NCBI RefSeq assembly: GCF_000835495.1 | Contig: NW_015622548.1 | Location: forward strand, 434,001 to 498,000 | From: Cladophialophora immunda | Lineage: Eukaryota; Ascomycota; Eurotiomycetes; Chaetothyriales; Herpotrichiellaceae | Direction: 5' to 3' | DNA: 64,000 nucleotides | Part shown: positions 25,001 to 35,716 of the stretch, piece after piece | Layout: every line of letters starts with the position of its first letter | Position numbering within the stretch: position 1 is the first letter of the stretch | Program-made: the position numbers and the translations under genes | The notes under the pieces: generated by a model | Told to the model about the DNA's origin: nothing | What the model saw: only the letters and a program-made list of their open reading frames with translations | The model's database searches: none

Positions 25001-25521
25001 GCAACAGCAATGACATCTGGAACAACGTCTCCGCAAGCAACAAGAACGGCTGGGACGGCCAACAAGAGAAGCAGCCGAAGGTGGCCTCGAACCCCTCGAG
25101 GAACTTCAGCGCGCAGGCAACCTCTCGCCGCGGTTCAGCGATCAGCCCGAAGGGCCAGAGCTCCGCACGTTCACAAGGTCGAGGAGCGGGCAGCACCGCA
25201 GGGCCGCCGGGCGACATTCTCGACTACGTGCTCAACAACCCCGAGGCCGCGGCGCGGATGGGCATTGCCGGACCTCCACCTCCACCGCCACTGGCGCCCC
25301 AAATCGCCTGCACCGGCTCTGGCACAGTCGGGGGCGGTCAGACGAATATCGACATGGGCTTCAGCGAGAGCGTGAGCGGCGCTGGTCCACGTCCGCCAAC
25401 GCCCACGGAACCTCCGCCGCCGTGTAGCCCTCTCAGCGTGCAGGATCAAGGAGCATTCGGGGCCGCGGGCTGGGGAGCAGGAGGAGGAGAGAATCCAATG
25501 CAGCCGAGGAGTGGTTGGTGA
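22025..25521 (+). CDS. DUF7918 protein with Asn/Gln-rich low-complexity blocks
   Basis: Two exons, 22025-22385 and 22436-25521; 1,148 residues. The N-terminal ~165 residues match the fungal DUF7918 pattern: a beta-rich domain ending in ELGTIEILVLRC. After that come Tyr/His/Pro-rich sequence (about 210-500), an extreme Asn/Gly/Gln/Trp-rich block (about 520-720), an ordered island with PGKGYLYNKKRCVPHYIDD (about 750-845), and a second Asn-rich block (about 905-990). The tail is Pro-rich. An in-frame ATG at 21995 is an alternative start; 22025 was preferred for its ACAATG context and because the domain begins there. The Asn/Trp repeats resemble prion-like condensate-forming sequence. Function unknown. 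Confidence 0.8.
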
Positions 25522-25826
25522 AAGCGCAGCGGGCTGAAAAAAGGGCGAGAAATGAATAGCAAGCGGGCAGTGACGCAGAAGGGGGAATGAGGCTTGTCTT
25601 TTTCAACAACGTTGGATTCTTGAGCTCTTGTGAGTCAAGTCAACAACCCATGTCTTCTAAATTCTAGGTCCGAAGCGGTACATGACAACCTCAGATAGGT
25701 TCTCTTCCGCGCGTGCATGCCACGTGAGCTGCAGAAAAGGAGGGGGTGGGCTCTTACGTTGGTACGACAGAGCTGGAGCATTGAGGAAAGGGGGCTTGCA
25801 AAACCAAAAAAGGGCTACTAATAGTG
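25522..25826. other. Short convergent spacer
   Basis: 305 bases between convergent stops of the DUF7918 gene and SHB17. Nothing else seen. Confidence 0.6.
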
Positions 25827-26729
25827 TCATGACTTTGCTTGTTTCTCCTCCTTCTCGGTCATCTCAATCTCCTCCTTGTCGTCTCCCACGACGAAGCCTC
25901 CACCAAGCAATATCGCGGGCTCGTGGATGTTGTGGTGTTCGTAGCTCAGGGTGCCCACGCCGCCGGCTTCCATGATCATGGCCGTCTCGGTGAGCGGCCT
26001 GCCGATCCAGCGCACGGCGAAGGCGCGCAGGATGTGGCCGTGGCCGACGACCAGGACGTCGCCCGTGACGCCGGGCTGCTTGGGCTTCCCGATGACCTTG
26101 GCGTGGTACTTGTCCCTGATCTCGCGGATCAGGCTGTCGACGCGGTCGATGATGTCCTGCGGCGACTCGCCGCCGGGGCAGCCGTCGCGCCAGATGTCCC
26201 AGGGCCCCAAGCCCTGCTTCTTGCGCAGCTCGCGGATCTCGGCGCTCGTGATGCCCTCGTAGTCGCCGTAGTCCCACTCGGCGATGCGCGCGTCGATGGT
26301 CACGTCGGCGTTGGTGCGGTGCGGCGGCGGCGGCAGCGGCGGCGGCGGGTCGTGGGCCGAGGTGTTGTTGGAGGGCGATTGCCACGGGTAGGGCTGGTGG
26401 CAGCCGAGATTGAGGAGTTCGAGCGTTCTTTGCGCGCGGTGCCGGGGGGAGACGTAGCTATATTTTGGGGGGCGAGCCAAAAGTCAGTCACACGGATCTC
26501 TAATAGAAAAGAGGGGAGGTCCTGCGTCGAGGGGAATGAATGAAACATACATATGGACCAGCTGCTTGGGCACGATCAACCTATCGTCACCGACCAGAGC
26601 TTTCCCCGTTGTACGCACTCGCTTCTCCCCGTCCTTGGTCAGGGGGATGTCGGTGGTGCCCGTGTGTTTTCCTGAGAGGGACCATTCTGTCTCGCCGTGC
26701 CGAACGATGAAGCAGCGCGGGGTGGTCAT
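25827..26729 (-). CDS. SHB17: Sedoheptulose-1,7-bisphosphatase-like histidine phosphatase
   Basis: Two exons, 26551-26729 and 25827-26457; 269 residues, close to yeast Shb17 (271). The enzyme removes the 1-phosphate of sedoheptulose 1,7-bisphosphate, feeding riboneogenesis. The catalytic RHG motif is in CFIVRHGETEW at the N-terminus. YVSPRHRAQRTLEL forms the second phosphate-binding arginine region, and VVGHGHILRAFAVRW carries the second histidine. A Pro-rich insert (encoded by GGC-type repeats) follows the first helix region and is unusual for the family. Joining the exons restores IYVSPRHRAQ exactly. The gene is markedly GC-rich compared with its neighbours. A general phosphoglycerate-mutase-like phosphatase is the alternative. 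Confidence 0.85.
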
Positions 26730-27813
26730 TTTGTGTCGCCGTCGTTGTCGCTGTCGCCGTCGCTGTCCCTGTCCACCTATTGAAGTTCGGCCGCAGAACA
26801 AAAGAGGTGGACGCCGGAGAGCGATATCCGCGTGGGCGGATCGAGAAGAGCTAGCGGATGTCAGAAATTAAGAAAGGAGCAGCACGGAGGGTGGGATCTG
26901 GGGTTTATCAACGCGAGTCTCTCGGTGGTGGTAGGAAAGAAGGACGAGGAGGAAGTTGTTGGCGGTTCGCCCGATCCGGATGGAAATGGAAACTGGACTG
27001 ACGTAAGGGAGGACAGCAGCATGAAGAAACGGATCTAGGTTAGAAGAAGGGGGGGTGCGCAATGGAGATTTGTTGGGCCCTTTTTTCTCTCTCTTGTGAG
27101 TACTCAGCTTGGGTCATAAGTCATCAGGGCAATGTTTACGGAAGACAGATCGATCCATTGAGGGGCGCTCGAGTATTTTCCCATAACAATTTACGGTGGT
27201 GCCGGGTGGTGAGTGGGGGTGGAAGGGAAGGAGGGGCAAGGGACGAGGGGCAGCCTAATGACGTGTTAGGGGGGTGCTGTTAGGCATTGGCGCCCTTTAT
27301 CTTGGGCTAGCTGACAGTGGACATGGGTGCCCAGTAGTGCAGGGCCGTCCAACAGTGGGCGCCATAGGGCGAGGGGTTCCAGGGAACGCCCACCAAAAAG
27401 AGGTGGCAGAGGACAAGAACCGCTGACTCATCCACGCCATGCTGCTTATCCCAGCAACGACCAACAACGACATATGAAAACACCCTTTCATAGGTAGTCA
27501 TCAACATACCCAGTTACTGCATCTATGCAGCTCGCTATATACCGACTGCTATGAAGAAGAAAAAAAAAAGGAAATAGCGAATGTCCCTGACACATCCCCC
27601 ATTATCTAGGTATCATACAACCAACCTTCAGCCTTCTCCCCGTGTCCGATATCCAGCCTTGTTCCAAAAAAAATCAACCACCCACAACCCACCAACTCCA
27701 TACTTGCTAATGCTTCAAGGCAGTCAGTCTGAACGAAAGGATGTATCTTCTTTTTCCCTTCCCCCCTAACCTGGGTCGCCGGTAAAAAAAAAAAAACTGG
27801 GTGGTGTCGTGTC
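26730..27813. other. Spacer between methyltransferase-like gene and SHB17
   Basis: 1.08 kb containing the SHB17 promoter and the 3' flank of the minus-strand gene ending at 27814. A run of 13 A lies at 27784-27796, just past that stop (T-run on the transcribed strand). No believable gene. Confidence 0.5.
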
Positions 27814-30800
27814 TCATTCTTGAATCACCATGGGGATCATGCCCATCTCCATGGACTCATCAATCGGGCTCAACTCGGCCATATCCTCAATCGCCACCGT
27901 GATCTCGGCCCTTTCAGTCCGCTTGAACTTGTGCGACCTAGGCTTCCTCGCCCAGCCGATCAGCACTTTCCACCCGGAGCCGTGCTCCTTGCCCTCTTCA
28001 ATCACCTCGTCCACCCCCTCGAGCCACCGGCTCTGTTCTCGTCCCGACTCCACCCGCACCTTGACCAGCCACTCCTCCCACATGCGGGCGCCGAGGAGGC
28101 CAGTCAGGTCGGCAACATCCTGTGTGCTGCCGACGGGACCTTGCACGGCCTCGACGTCCATGTATTGCTTGACAATCTTGCTGATGGTCGACACTTCGCT
28201 GATGGGCCGCGGGGCAGGGACGAAGGGCTTGCCCCCTTGCCGCCATGACTGCCAGCCTCCCGTGAAGCCATTGGGTTGCTCTTCTGGCTCCTTGGCCGGC
28301 CGTCGTCCCATGGGCATGAACATCCAAGCTCTCTTGACCCCGACGAAGCCCTCTTTCTTCAAGCGCCGGAGCCAACTTCGAGCCGCTTCGCGTTCATAGC
28401 CGCGCCGATGGAGTTCGAACCCAAATTCCACGGACATGGTCTCTGCTCGCGGCCCTGCGTGTGCGATGGTGGAGTCCATGATCATGTAGTCGATGTGTCC
28501 ACCGGGTTTTAGCACCCGCATGCATTCTCGAAGCGTCAGATCCCACTCATCGATCTCGGGCACGCCAGGGACAGGGTTGTTCTTGAGGAGGACGTGCAGT
28601 GACCGCGCCGAGACGACGTCGAAGTGGCCGCTGCGGAATGGTAGCTGCCAGAAGTGCGGGACCGAGATGGTGCGGTGGTTTGCCGGGGCTTCAGGCTTGG
28701 CCATCTCCGCCGGTCGTTGAGACCGTGCTTGGTCCTTGGTGATGACGGTGTACACTTTCACATTCGGCCACTCCAGAGCGGCGTTCCACGCCCACGACGC
28801 GGAAGCTACACCACCGAGGTCGAGGATGCGGTGCCGTTTGCTTCCTACGCATGCCGCATCGTCCAACGGAACCGTGGCCTTGGTTTTCAGCCTTTGACAG
28901 GCTGCCTCCGAGGCGAGCAGACGGCCGTTGAACATGGCCCTCAGCGCATCAATCTGCCAATTCGATGGCTCAATCGACGCAAGTGCAAGCTGCTCGCGTT
29001 CGACAGCCTGATAGGCGATTTGTTCGGCGGTGCGCTCGAACACGCCAGTCTGTCGCGGATTCTGGCTGAATGGACCGGAATACTTTGGACGTGGTGCGTC
29101 CACCAGGGTGTGCTGGCCCAGGAGATTGCTGATGTGCTTTTCCGGGAGCGCCACACGAAGAGCTTGTATCGCATCAAGGCGGGATGATGAGTGGATGAAG
29201 GCATCCCGACGCTTGCGGACCGCGACGAGGTGCTGGAACGCAGAATGAAAGATGGGCTCTTTTGTTTCGGGTTCGCTATCGGGGCTGCCTTTCTCTGGTT
29301 CGGCCACCACCACAGCTGTGTCTATCGTGGTCTTGTCAGCGAACATGACCGTCCGACGGGTGCCCTTGGGGCGGTTGTCATCGAGAGTTTCAGTGTGGCA
29401 AGGGTGTTCTTCATTGGGATCAGAGTCTAGGATTGCGGATAGATAGCCGGTTTGTGCAGCGAGCCAGGTTCCCGTTCGGTCCAGATTCTGGCCTGCAGTC
29501 TTTTTGAGCTCTTCGTAGTACTTCTCATCGTACTCGTAGTTGACTGTCACCACTTCGGCTGGCTTGGTGGGATCGGAACTGACATTCACGGCAGGACCGT
29601 ACAAGTCGTCGTCCTCGGACTGCTGGCTCTTCCGTTTCCCCGGTGCTCCCAGATCAAAGGTGGCTTGCTTCGCTGTCGGCGGGCCTTCGGTCATGCTGGT
29701 GTCGTCGTCGACCGTCAGGACTGTCTCGACAACATTGTCCCTGGAGCTGTTCTCCCAGGGCCGATTATAGAACATCTCTGCGGTGGCGGTGCTCGGGACG
29801 CTCGGCCCCTTGGATTTGGTGAGACACCAGGTGTGCCGCGAGCCATTTTGCAGGGATGAGAAGAAGCCTCCCGGCGACGGAATGCTCAGCTGCGAGAAGC
29901 TGTAGTCCGACACTGGAGTCTCGCCGTCGGCGCTACGTGGTCGACTTATGGGGTCCGGGTCACTCCGTTCGCGCATCTCTTGTCGTCGCCCAGACCGCTT
30001 CGACGGCCGTGAACTGCCGGAATTGCTCGACACATCGTCCCTGCTTCGCTGTCCGGCCAGAAGCTGCAGCAGCTGCAAGGCCTCGGGAGGAAGCCTGACT
30101 CCCACGTCGGATCCATTGGAGGGCGGCTTGTCCTCGAACCCCTTCAGCTCGTCGATGGTAGGCATGAGCGGCGACAGATCCTGCGGGGTGGCGCCTGGCA
30201 CGGTCGGGAAACTGACAATCATCTCGGTGAAGGCCGCCGGGGACGGAAGGTGGCTGTTGGCGGTGTATGAGTTGGCCGAGTGGGCTTCCGCCGGCGACAA
30301 GATCACGCTGTGGCCATCGTCAAGCGCGATCTCGAGCGGCTGTGACGCGAGGTCGGTCGGTGCGGGCCCGCCCCAGGCTTGCCCCTCGGCGACCTCGAGT
30401 TGTCTCATGTCCGGAGTGACGGGAGCACTGGTCTCTGCGTTGCAAGGCGAGTCCAAAATCGAATCGCTGCTGTCTCCGAGCGACGGGGGGGCATTGATGG
30501 CGGGAACATCTCTGGGAAGAGCAGAGAGTGCGCTGGGCGAAAGCCGAATCTTCGTAGCAGGCGACATGCCGAAGGTGATCTCCTTGATCGGACTCGAGTC
30601 CATCGAGCCCCATGAGTCTCGTGGTATGATCAGGGCCGGGTAGCGGTTTCGGCTGCTGGATTTGTCGCTGGCGAAGCTGCTCCTGCTGGACTCCGAGTCG
30701 AAGCTGGTCGGGTCGCTGGCCAGAGATGGGCAGTCGTCACTGAACACGGTGCCTGCGTCACTACCAGCGAGAGAACTCCGGGCTGAATTTCGTCGGCAGC

Positions 30801-31077
30801 CATCACCGGCGCTGCTGGCAGGAGACGGTGTATAGGAAGACCCTGGGGAGGACGGGTAGGTCGGTTTGGCGAGGGAACTCTTGCGAGCGCCGATGGTAAA
30901 GAGAGCCGGATTCCATGCTGCAGGACGGCCGATGACGGTGGAATCGCTCCCATCTCCCTCACTGTCGCTCCTCAGCCCCTGGCTCGCGTCTTCCTTTTCC
31001 TCGAGAATGGTATTAAGCTGCCGACCCCGGCCCAGCCGCGGCGGAGATTGGTACGTGGTAGATGGTAGGAGGCTCAT
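27814..31077 (-). CDS. Large protein with C-terminal SAM-methyltransferase-like domain
   Basis: A single uninterrupted exon of 1,087 residues; the first ATG is at 31077. Roughly residues 1-640 are Ser/Pro/Asp-rich and probably disordered. A class I methyltransferase-like fold occupies about 740-900. ILDLGGVASASWAW stands where motif I is expected, FDVVSARSLHVLL follows, and MRVLKPGGHIDYMIMD is a clear motif IV/post-I region. Motif I is degenerate (LDLGG without the usual GxGxG), so catalytic activity cannot be assumed. No signal peptide or transmembrane segment. Homologous architecture, a long disordered arm plus methyltransferase domain, is common in Pezizomycotina but its substrate is not known to me. 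Confidence 0.8.
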   Translation of the reverse strand: MSLLPSTTYQSPPRLGRGRQLNTILEEKEDASQGLRSDSEGDGSDSTVIGRPAAWNPALFTIGARKSSLAKPTYPSSPGSSYTPSPASSAGDGCRRNSARSSLAGSDAGTVFSDDCPSLASDPTSFDSESSRSSFASDKSSSRNRYPALIIPRDSWGSMDSSPIKEITFGMSPATKIRLSPSALSALPRDVPAINAPPSLGDSSDSILDSPCNAETSAPVTPDMRQLEVAEGQAWGGPAPTDLASQPLEIALDDGHSVILSPAEAHSANSYTANSHLPSPAAFTEMIVSFPTVPGATPQDLSPLMPTIDELKGFEDKPPSNGSDVGVRLPPEALQLLQLLAGQRSRDDVSSNSGSSRPSKRSGRRQEMRERSDPDPISRPRSADGETPVSDYSFSQLSIPSPGGFFSSLQNGSRHTWCLTKSKGPSVPSTATAEMFYNRPWENSSRDNVVETVLTVDDDTSMTEGPPTAKQATFDLGAPGKRKSQQSEDDDLYGPAVNVSSDPTKPAEVVTVNYEYDEKYYEELKKTAGQNLDRTGTWLAAQTGYLSAILDSDPNEEHPCHTETLDDNRPKGTRRTVMFADKTTIDTAVVVAEPEKGSPDSEPETKEPIFHSAFQHLVAVRKRRDAFIHSSSRLDAIQALRVALPEKHISNLLGQHTLVDAPRPKYSGPFSQNPRQTGVFERTAEQIAYQAVEREQLALASIEPSNWQIDALRAMFNGRLLASEAACQRLKTKATVPLDDAACVGSKRHRILDLGGVASASWAWNAALEWPNVKVYTVITKDQARSQRPAEMAKPEAPANHRTISVPHFWQLPFRSGHFDVVSARSLHVLLKNNPVPGVPEIDEWDLTLRECMRVLKPGGHIDYMIMDSTIAHAGPRAETMSVEFGFELHRRGYEREAARSWLRRLKKEGFVGVKRAWMFMPMGRRPAKEPEEQPNGFTGGWQSWRQGGKPFVPAPRPISEVSTISKIVKQYMDVEAVQGPVGSTQDVADLTGLLGARMWEEWLVKVRVESGREQSRWLEGVDEVIEEGKEHGSGWKVLIGWARKPRSHKFKRTERAEITVAIEDMAELSPIDESMEMGMIPMVIQE

Positions 31078-32721
31078 GGCTTGCAAAAAAAGGACCGGCC
31101 TTTTTACAAGATATTAATTATTGTCGGTAGATGCTTTGGTCGTGGTCTTCGTTCAAATGCCCATCCGCTGGCCCGCTCAGCGAAGCGTGAGATGCCGGCT
31201 AGCCGTCAAAACTGGTAATTAATAGTGGTAAACGGGCGCCGGTCAACGGTCGCGCGCTGGGAGATGGCTTCTCGGAATGGTGAAAATTGTGCTAACGAGA
31301 GTAAAGCTGACAGCGACCAGCAACTTCAGCGACGGCGAGGTTGAGAAGGTGGAGGGGAAGGGGAGAAGGGTACAAAGGAAAGAGAGAAAGAGCTACCCGC
31401 TGGGTAAAGAGAACGGTGGAAGCGCCTGTGAGGACAGCATTGGCGTCTCGCTCAATGGCCTGTGGGAGAATTGAGGCGGACGGGGGGCAATGTCACGCAC
31501 TCTTTTACAAATCGGGAGAGGGACATGTCCACCCTGTGTCGATTGGCTCTGGCCGCAGTGGGCGAGGCCTGCGATTCAGAAAGGGAATGGCACGGGTGTT
31601 TGAGGAAGGCATGCAGGCCAATACCAGAGCACATGGAGCTGCAGCCAGCGAGACGCGCAGGAAATAGCAGCAAAGCGGAGATCGATAGTGCTGAGACGTG
31701 TTGGCAGGATGTTGGAGGTTGAAGGTGCATGGCGACGCATGGTTGGTAGAGGAGGATGGGAGGAGGGAAGAGGGGGAGAAGCGTGATTGGCCATAGGAAG
31801 CTGTGGTGGGTCTAGACTGGGCGGTTACAGAAGGCGCTAGGCCAAAAACAGACCTATCTATTTATGGGGTTTTCTCAGGCGATGTGCCCTTGGTCCAATA
31901 TTCGACCGATCCGGCTTTATTCGGCACCCTGCCCATAGTATTGCTCTGACTGAGCTGGCCTCGATCTGGTTGCCAAGTCAATGGTTCTCTGGAAACAATT
32001 TGGCCCTTCGCGCGGCCTTGCTTCTGGGGCAACGCTCGGGTGAAGGCTATTCCGACAGTCATAACACACGTCGTGTGTGAGGCTTGAAGCAGTACGCCAT
32101 ATGTCCCAAGCCATTTGGAGGAAGATCACGCCATGATATCATCGCCTGAGACCTACATCCCTCCCCTTCACACTCCTTTCATCTTGCGGAGCGCGCCACA
32201 ATACCGTGATATCCCTTGTGGTCATCAAACCCGGGCGTAACGCCCTATGAGATCGAGGAGAAATCGAGGAGAGATCGAGGAAAGTACAGCCATGTGGAAA
32301 CAAGTCTTATGATGATTCGAGCTTATGGCGAGCCTTTGCCAATCTGTCCTCGATCTGCTGATGCTGGGGAAGGGGGTTGTCGCCATCTTCCCTGCTACTC
32401 CAACCAGGAAGTCCTTGGTAAAATCAGTGGGCCATGTGTTCGAGGACGCCTGCCATTTATTGATCCACTTCTACAGTTGTCCTTCATTCGCAAGGGCCTA
32501 CACCGTCAAGATGTTCAAACCTTTCTTTGACATCATGCGTCTCAGGTCAATCGAGAATCTAAGCGGCGGAAAAACTCCATTCACTTTTCTATGTGACTAT
32601 TCTGAAAGTCGTCGCGGGAAGTGCGCATCCGCTCCCCCAATGGACAGTGCAAGGACGGATCTGCCACGATGTTGTGGGCACATCCGTCACTTGAACTTCT
32701 CACATCGACCAACTCCTTCAT
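31078..32721. other. Long spacer upstream of the methyltransferase-like gene
   Basis: 1.64 kb that includes the promoter of the 31077 minus-strand gene and the 3' flank of the isochorismatase gene. An ATTGG (CCAAT on the minus strand) lies at 31786-31790 and could bind a HAP-type complex. Plus-strand frames here lack coding character. Confidence 0.45.
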
Positions 32722-33780
32722 CTAGCCAAGCGCTTTCAAAATAGCGGTGCTGTTGCCTACGAATCCTAGGGGATTGTCAGCCTGACGTCGACTAATTTCG
32801 TTCCGAGACGTACCATATCCTGCAGCGTTGTATCGACACATCTCTTGTGCATAAGGTGGACTCGTTGTCTGAGAGATGTCGTCGACGTAAATCACATCAT
32901 AGCCTGAGGAACACGGTCAACGTTTAGTTCTCAGGAGGAACAAGACAGATTAGAACTGCTTACCCTTGAAGTAGGCATCCACCAAGGTAGACCAGACACA
33001 TTGATCGGCATTGACGCCACCGAAGAACAGCGTCGACAGTTCATTTTCTTGCAGCCAGATGCCCAACGGCGTCTGGGGACCCCAGAGTCCGGACAGGCGA
33101 TTCTTGTTGAACAGCATATCTGTGCCGGATGCGAGGCCTTCATTCTTCATTGTTTCCAACACCCCATAAGGCTCGGCGTTCCAAGACCCACGCATTAGCA
33201 GTCGGCCAACCTCAATCGTCGTTCCATTCTCCTTGATGGTGCCCATATCGCTGCCGAACGTCTCATTGGCAAGATCCGAACCCCCGCTAAATCCAGATTT
33301 AAACGCGGGCGGGATTGTCAGCAGGTCATATTCTGTCAGGCCCCAGTTCACCCAGAGGACTTTCATGTTATGCTTGCGGAATCCATTGATCATGTTGACC
33401 GTTGGCTGGACCGCACCCCGACCGTTTTTGGCGGCTGGGGACAGCTCTGGGTGCAAGAAGTAGTTTTGCATGTCGATGATGACCAGGCCGGTGCGGTTTG
33501 GCTCGATCTTGATTGAAGACCTGTCGCCCATCATCGGCAACACCTTTGGCGTTGTCACCGGAGAGCGGTCGCTGCGGGTGAGGTCAAAAGTTCCATTGGG
33601 CAGCTTCCTCCAGTAGTTGTAGTAGCTTCCCAGGGTGGATGTAGCTTGCTCAAAGCCATCACCAACCAAGGCGTATACTTGACGCTCCTCCAGTCCAAAT
33701 GGATTCGCCGAGCACAGAGAGCTGGCGGCAAGAGCAGAAACAAGCAGGTGCAGCGGGGAGAAGAGTTTTGCGACGCCCAT
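32722..33780 (-). CDS. Secreted isochorismatase-family hydrolase
   Basis: Three exons, 32964-33780, 32814-32903 and 32722-32765; 316 residues. The true start is the ATG at 33780; the frame extends upstream only through a TTG. Residues 1-25 form a signal peptide (KLFSPLHLLVSALAASSLCS), so the protein is probably secreted. The cysteine hydrolase fold shows the catalytic aspartate in GLVIIDMQNYF (Asp near 103) and the nucleophilic cysteine in GGVNADQCVWST (Cys near 261). Enzymes of this superfamily cleave vinyl ether or amide bonds (isochorismate, nicotinamide, carbamoyl compounds); the substrate cannot be told from motifs. The last exons complete the YDVIYVDDI strand. It is divergent from the EF-hand gene. 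Confidence 0.88.
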
Positions 33781-34961
33781 ATTGAAGACCTCGGCAAGGC
33801 TGAATACCAACAAGGGATGCGACTAACTTACTATCCAAGCATTCTCACGAAGCAACAATAACTCCATATTGATGGCTTTTATAACTTGCCATTCTTCGCT
33901 TGCTTCCGGCCGAATCCCGAAGGCAGCGGAGATGTGCATTTCTTCTCTTCCCAGCGTGAAGCATTAAGAGAATAACGAGAGATATCGCTATATCCCAAAA
34001 AGGAAGGCCAGGGGACTTCGATAAGCTGCACGTCGAGCGCAATGCTTCGGCCACTTCTCCAACTTAACTCCCCCGCATCCGATTGACCTTTTGCTGACCG
34101 CCGCCGGCTTCAGCCATCCTTATCTTTGCCTATACTGAATTTTGTTGGGTAATTGAGAAGGAAAATCCATACCCTGCCCATCTTTGCTCTTCCCAGAATC
34201 CCAGACAGGAAAGAGAGACGTTGATGAAGTGCCGATCTCCATCCAGGAACCGCTGAATGTGAAGCGCGTGGCTGACAAAACCAAGACTGTCTACCGGGTT
34301 TGGCGAAAGCGATGCTTGTCGCATACAACGGAATCTGTTGAAGCGGTGATGCTGATGGCGGATATCCCGACTGACCTATTGGGGCACCAGTCGCTCGCTT
34401 GTCCATTCGGAGCAGCTGAAGGTCCCGATATCGTCTTCAAGTGACTGGGATAACAGACGGGCGTAGTGCTGATGATGGGGACTCTCAGGCCATCGCAAAT
34501 GGTGCTCACACCGTTCCCTGATCGATTGTGCAAGTGGGAGCATATATCAAGCCATTCTCAAAAGCAGTTGGCAGGTTCCTGCTGAATGTAGTGGGGGACT
34601 ACATGACCGCAATGACGAGGTGTTTGAGACTGCCATGTACAGTGAATGGTAGGGACAAAGTCAAGAGTTCTACTATGAACCAAAACATAGCGAGTCTTCA
34701 CTCACTGCAGGCAAAAATGACGGGAGTCGATTTGCACGTGTCTCTGGGCCTGTTGGTCAGAATCGGTCGTGACTGGCAGAATTGTTGCCAGTGTTGATTT
34801 CTGCAAATTTGCTTCACTCACTGCCCTTCACTGCCGCAATGATGACGAGTGGCAATCAGCCACCGGGTTTTCAGGTTGTAACTTCTTCATGAACCGCAGC
34901 TCTCTCTTCAAACTCGTCCGCGGCGCCAAACAGACTCGACGACCAGGTTGAACCACTCAAG
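33781..34961. promoter_or_regulatory. Divergent promoter region between two secreted-protein genes
   Basis: 1.18 kb separating the secreted hydrolase (minus) from the Cys-rich EF-hand protein (plus). Open frames inside have no recognisable similarity and poor codon character. Confidence 0.45.
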
Positions 34962-35716
34962 ATGATCGTTCAGTCCATTGTCTCGGCATTGCTCCTGCTG
35001 GTGCTACCTGGCACGTTCGCAAAGTGTTGCCGGGAAGACGCAGGAGGCGACTGCGGTGACAACTCGATAGGAACGCCCTGCTGCGGATACAAAGCTTGCA
35101 ACGCCTTCTGTTGTGCCTGTCCAGGAGGTGAGTACGCTTCGTCCTGACCATTACCTGGCGATGACCGTCTACTCCAACATGATGCGCCCATGACTGACCG
35201 TTTTCGCCAGTCTCGGTCATACGGGAGATCATCGAGCAGGGCAGCATAGAATGGACGTCTGTCATCACCGCACCCTATGACTGGGCGCACTCTACTTTTG
35301 AGCAGTGGACTTGCCGCGCCAGCCACGTTACGACATGGTATCCTCCTCCGACAAAACGCGCCCTCCCCAAAGACTCGGCGACAACCATATTCAGCTCCGG
35401 CAAGCCAGTGGCCACAATCACAGCAAAGCCTCACCCGACGTTGACGACGGTACTGTTGCATGCTGCGTACGACCAGGAAACGCTTGCCGAATTGGAGGAG
35501 ACGTTCGATTTCGTGAGCAAGGGCAGGAAGAGGAATGGCACAAGCATCATTACCCTAGATCAGTACTTCAGCTTCTTCAATGTCGCGGATAACGGAACGG
35601 AGACTGACTTTGGCAAACGCGTGGAAGCCAAGTTTCGAGCGCATGACAAGAACGGCGATGGGTTACTAACGGTGGAGGAAGCTCAGTTGCTCTGTGATAG
35701 TGATGGGTGCTATTGA
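34962..35716 (+). CDS. Secreted cysteine-rich protein with C-terminal EF-hand
   Basis: Two exons, 34962-35127 and 35211-35716; 223 residues. Residues 1-20 are a strong signal peptide ending FA. A compact Cys-rich segment follows (about 21-55, 11 cysteines, including KCCRED and CCGYKACNAFCCACPG). After the intron comes an unrecognised domain with several aromatic residues. The C-terminus has one canonical EF-hand loop, DKNGDGLLTVEEA, with all calcium-coordinating positions, preceded by a possible degenerate partner helix-loop-helix around ITLDQYFSFF. The combination suggests an extracellular calcium-binding protein or effector candidate. I know no named family with this arrangement. Confidence 0.82.

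Noticed and set aside
25839..26543. Plus-strand frame of 234 codons
   Set aside because: Antisense to SHB17; GC-rich DNA produces long mirror frames. The minus strand carries the catalytic motifs.
32325..32744. Plus-strand frame of 139 codons
   Set aside because: It overlaps the 3' exon of the secreted hydrolase antisense and shows no recognisable motif.
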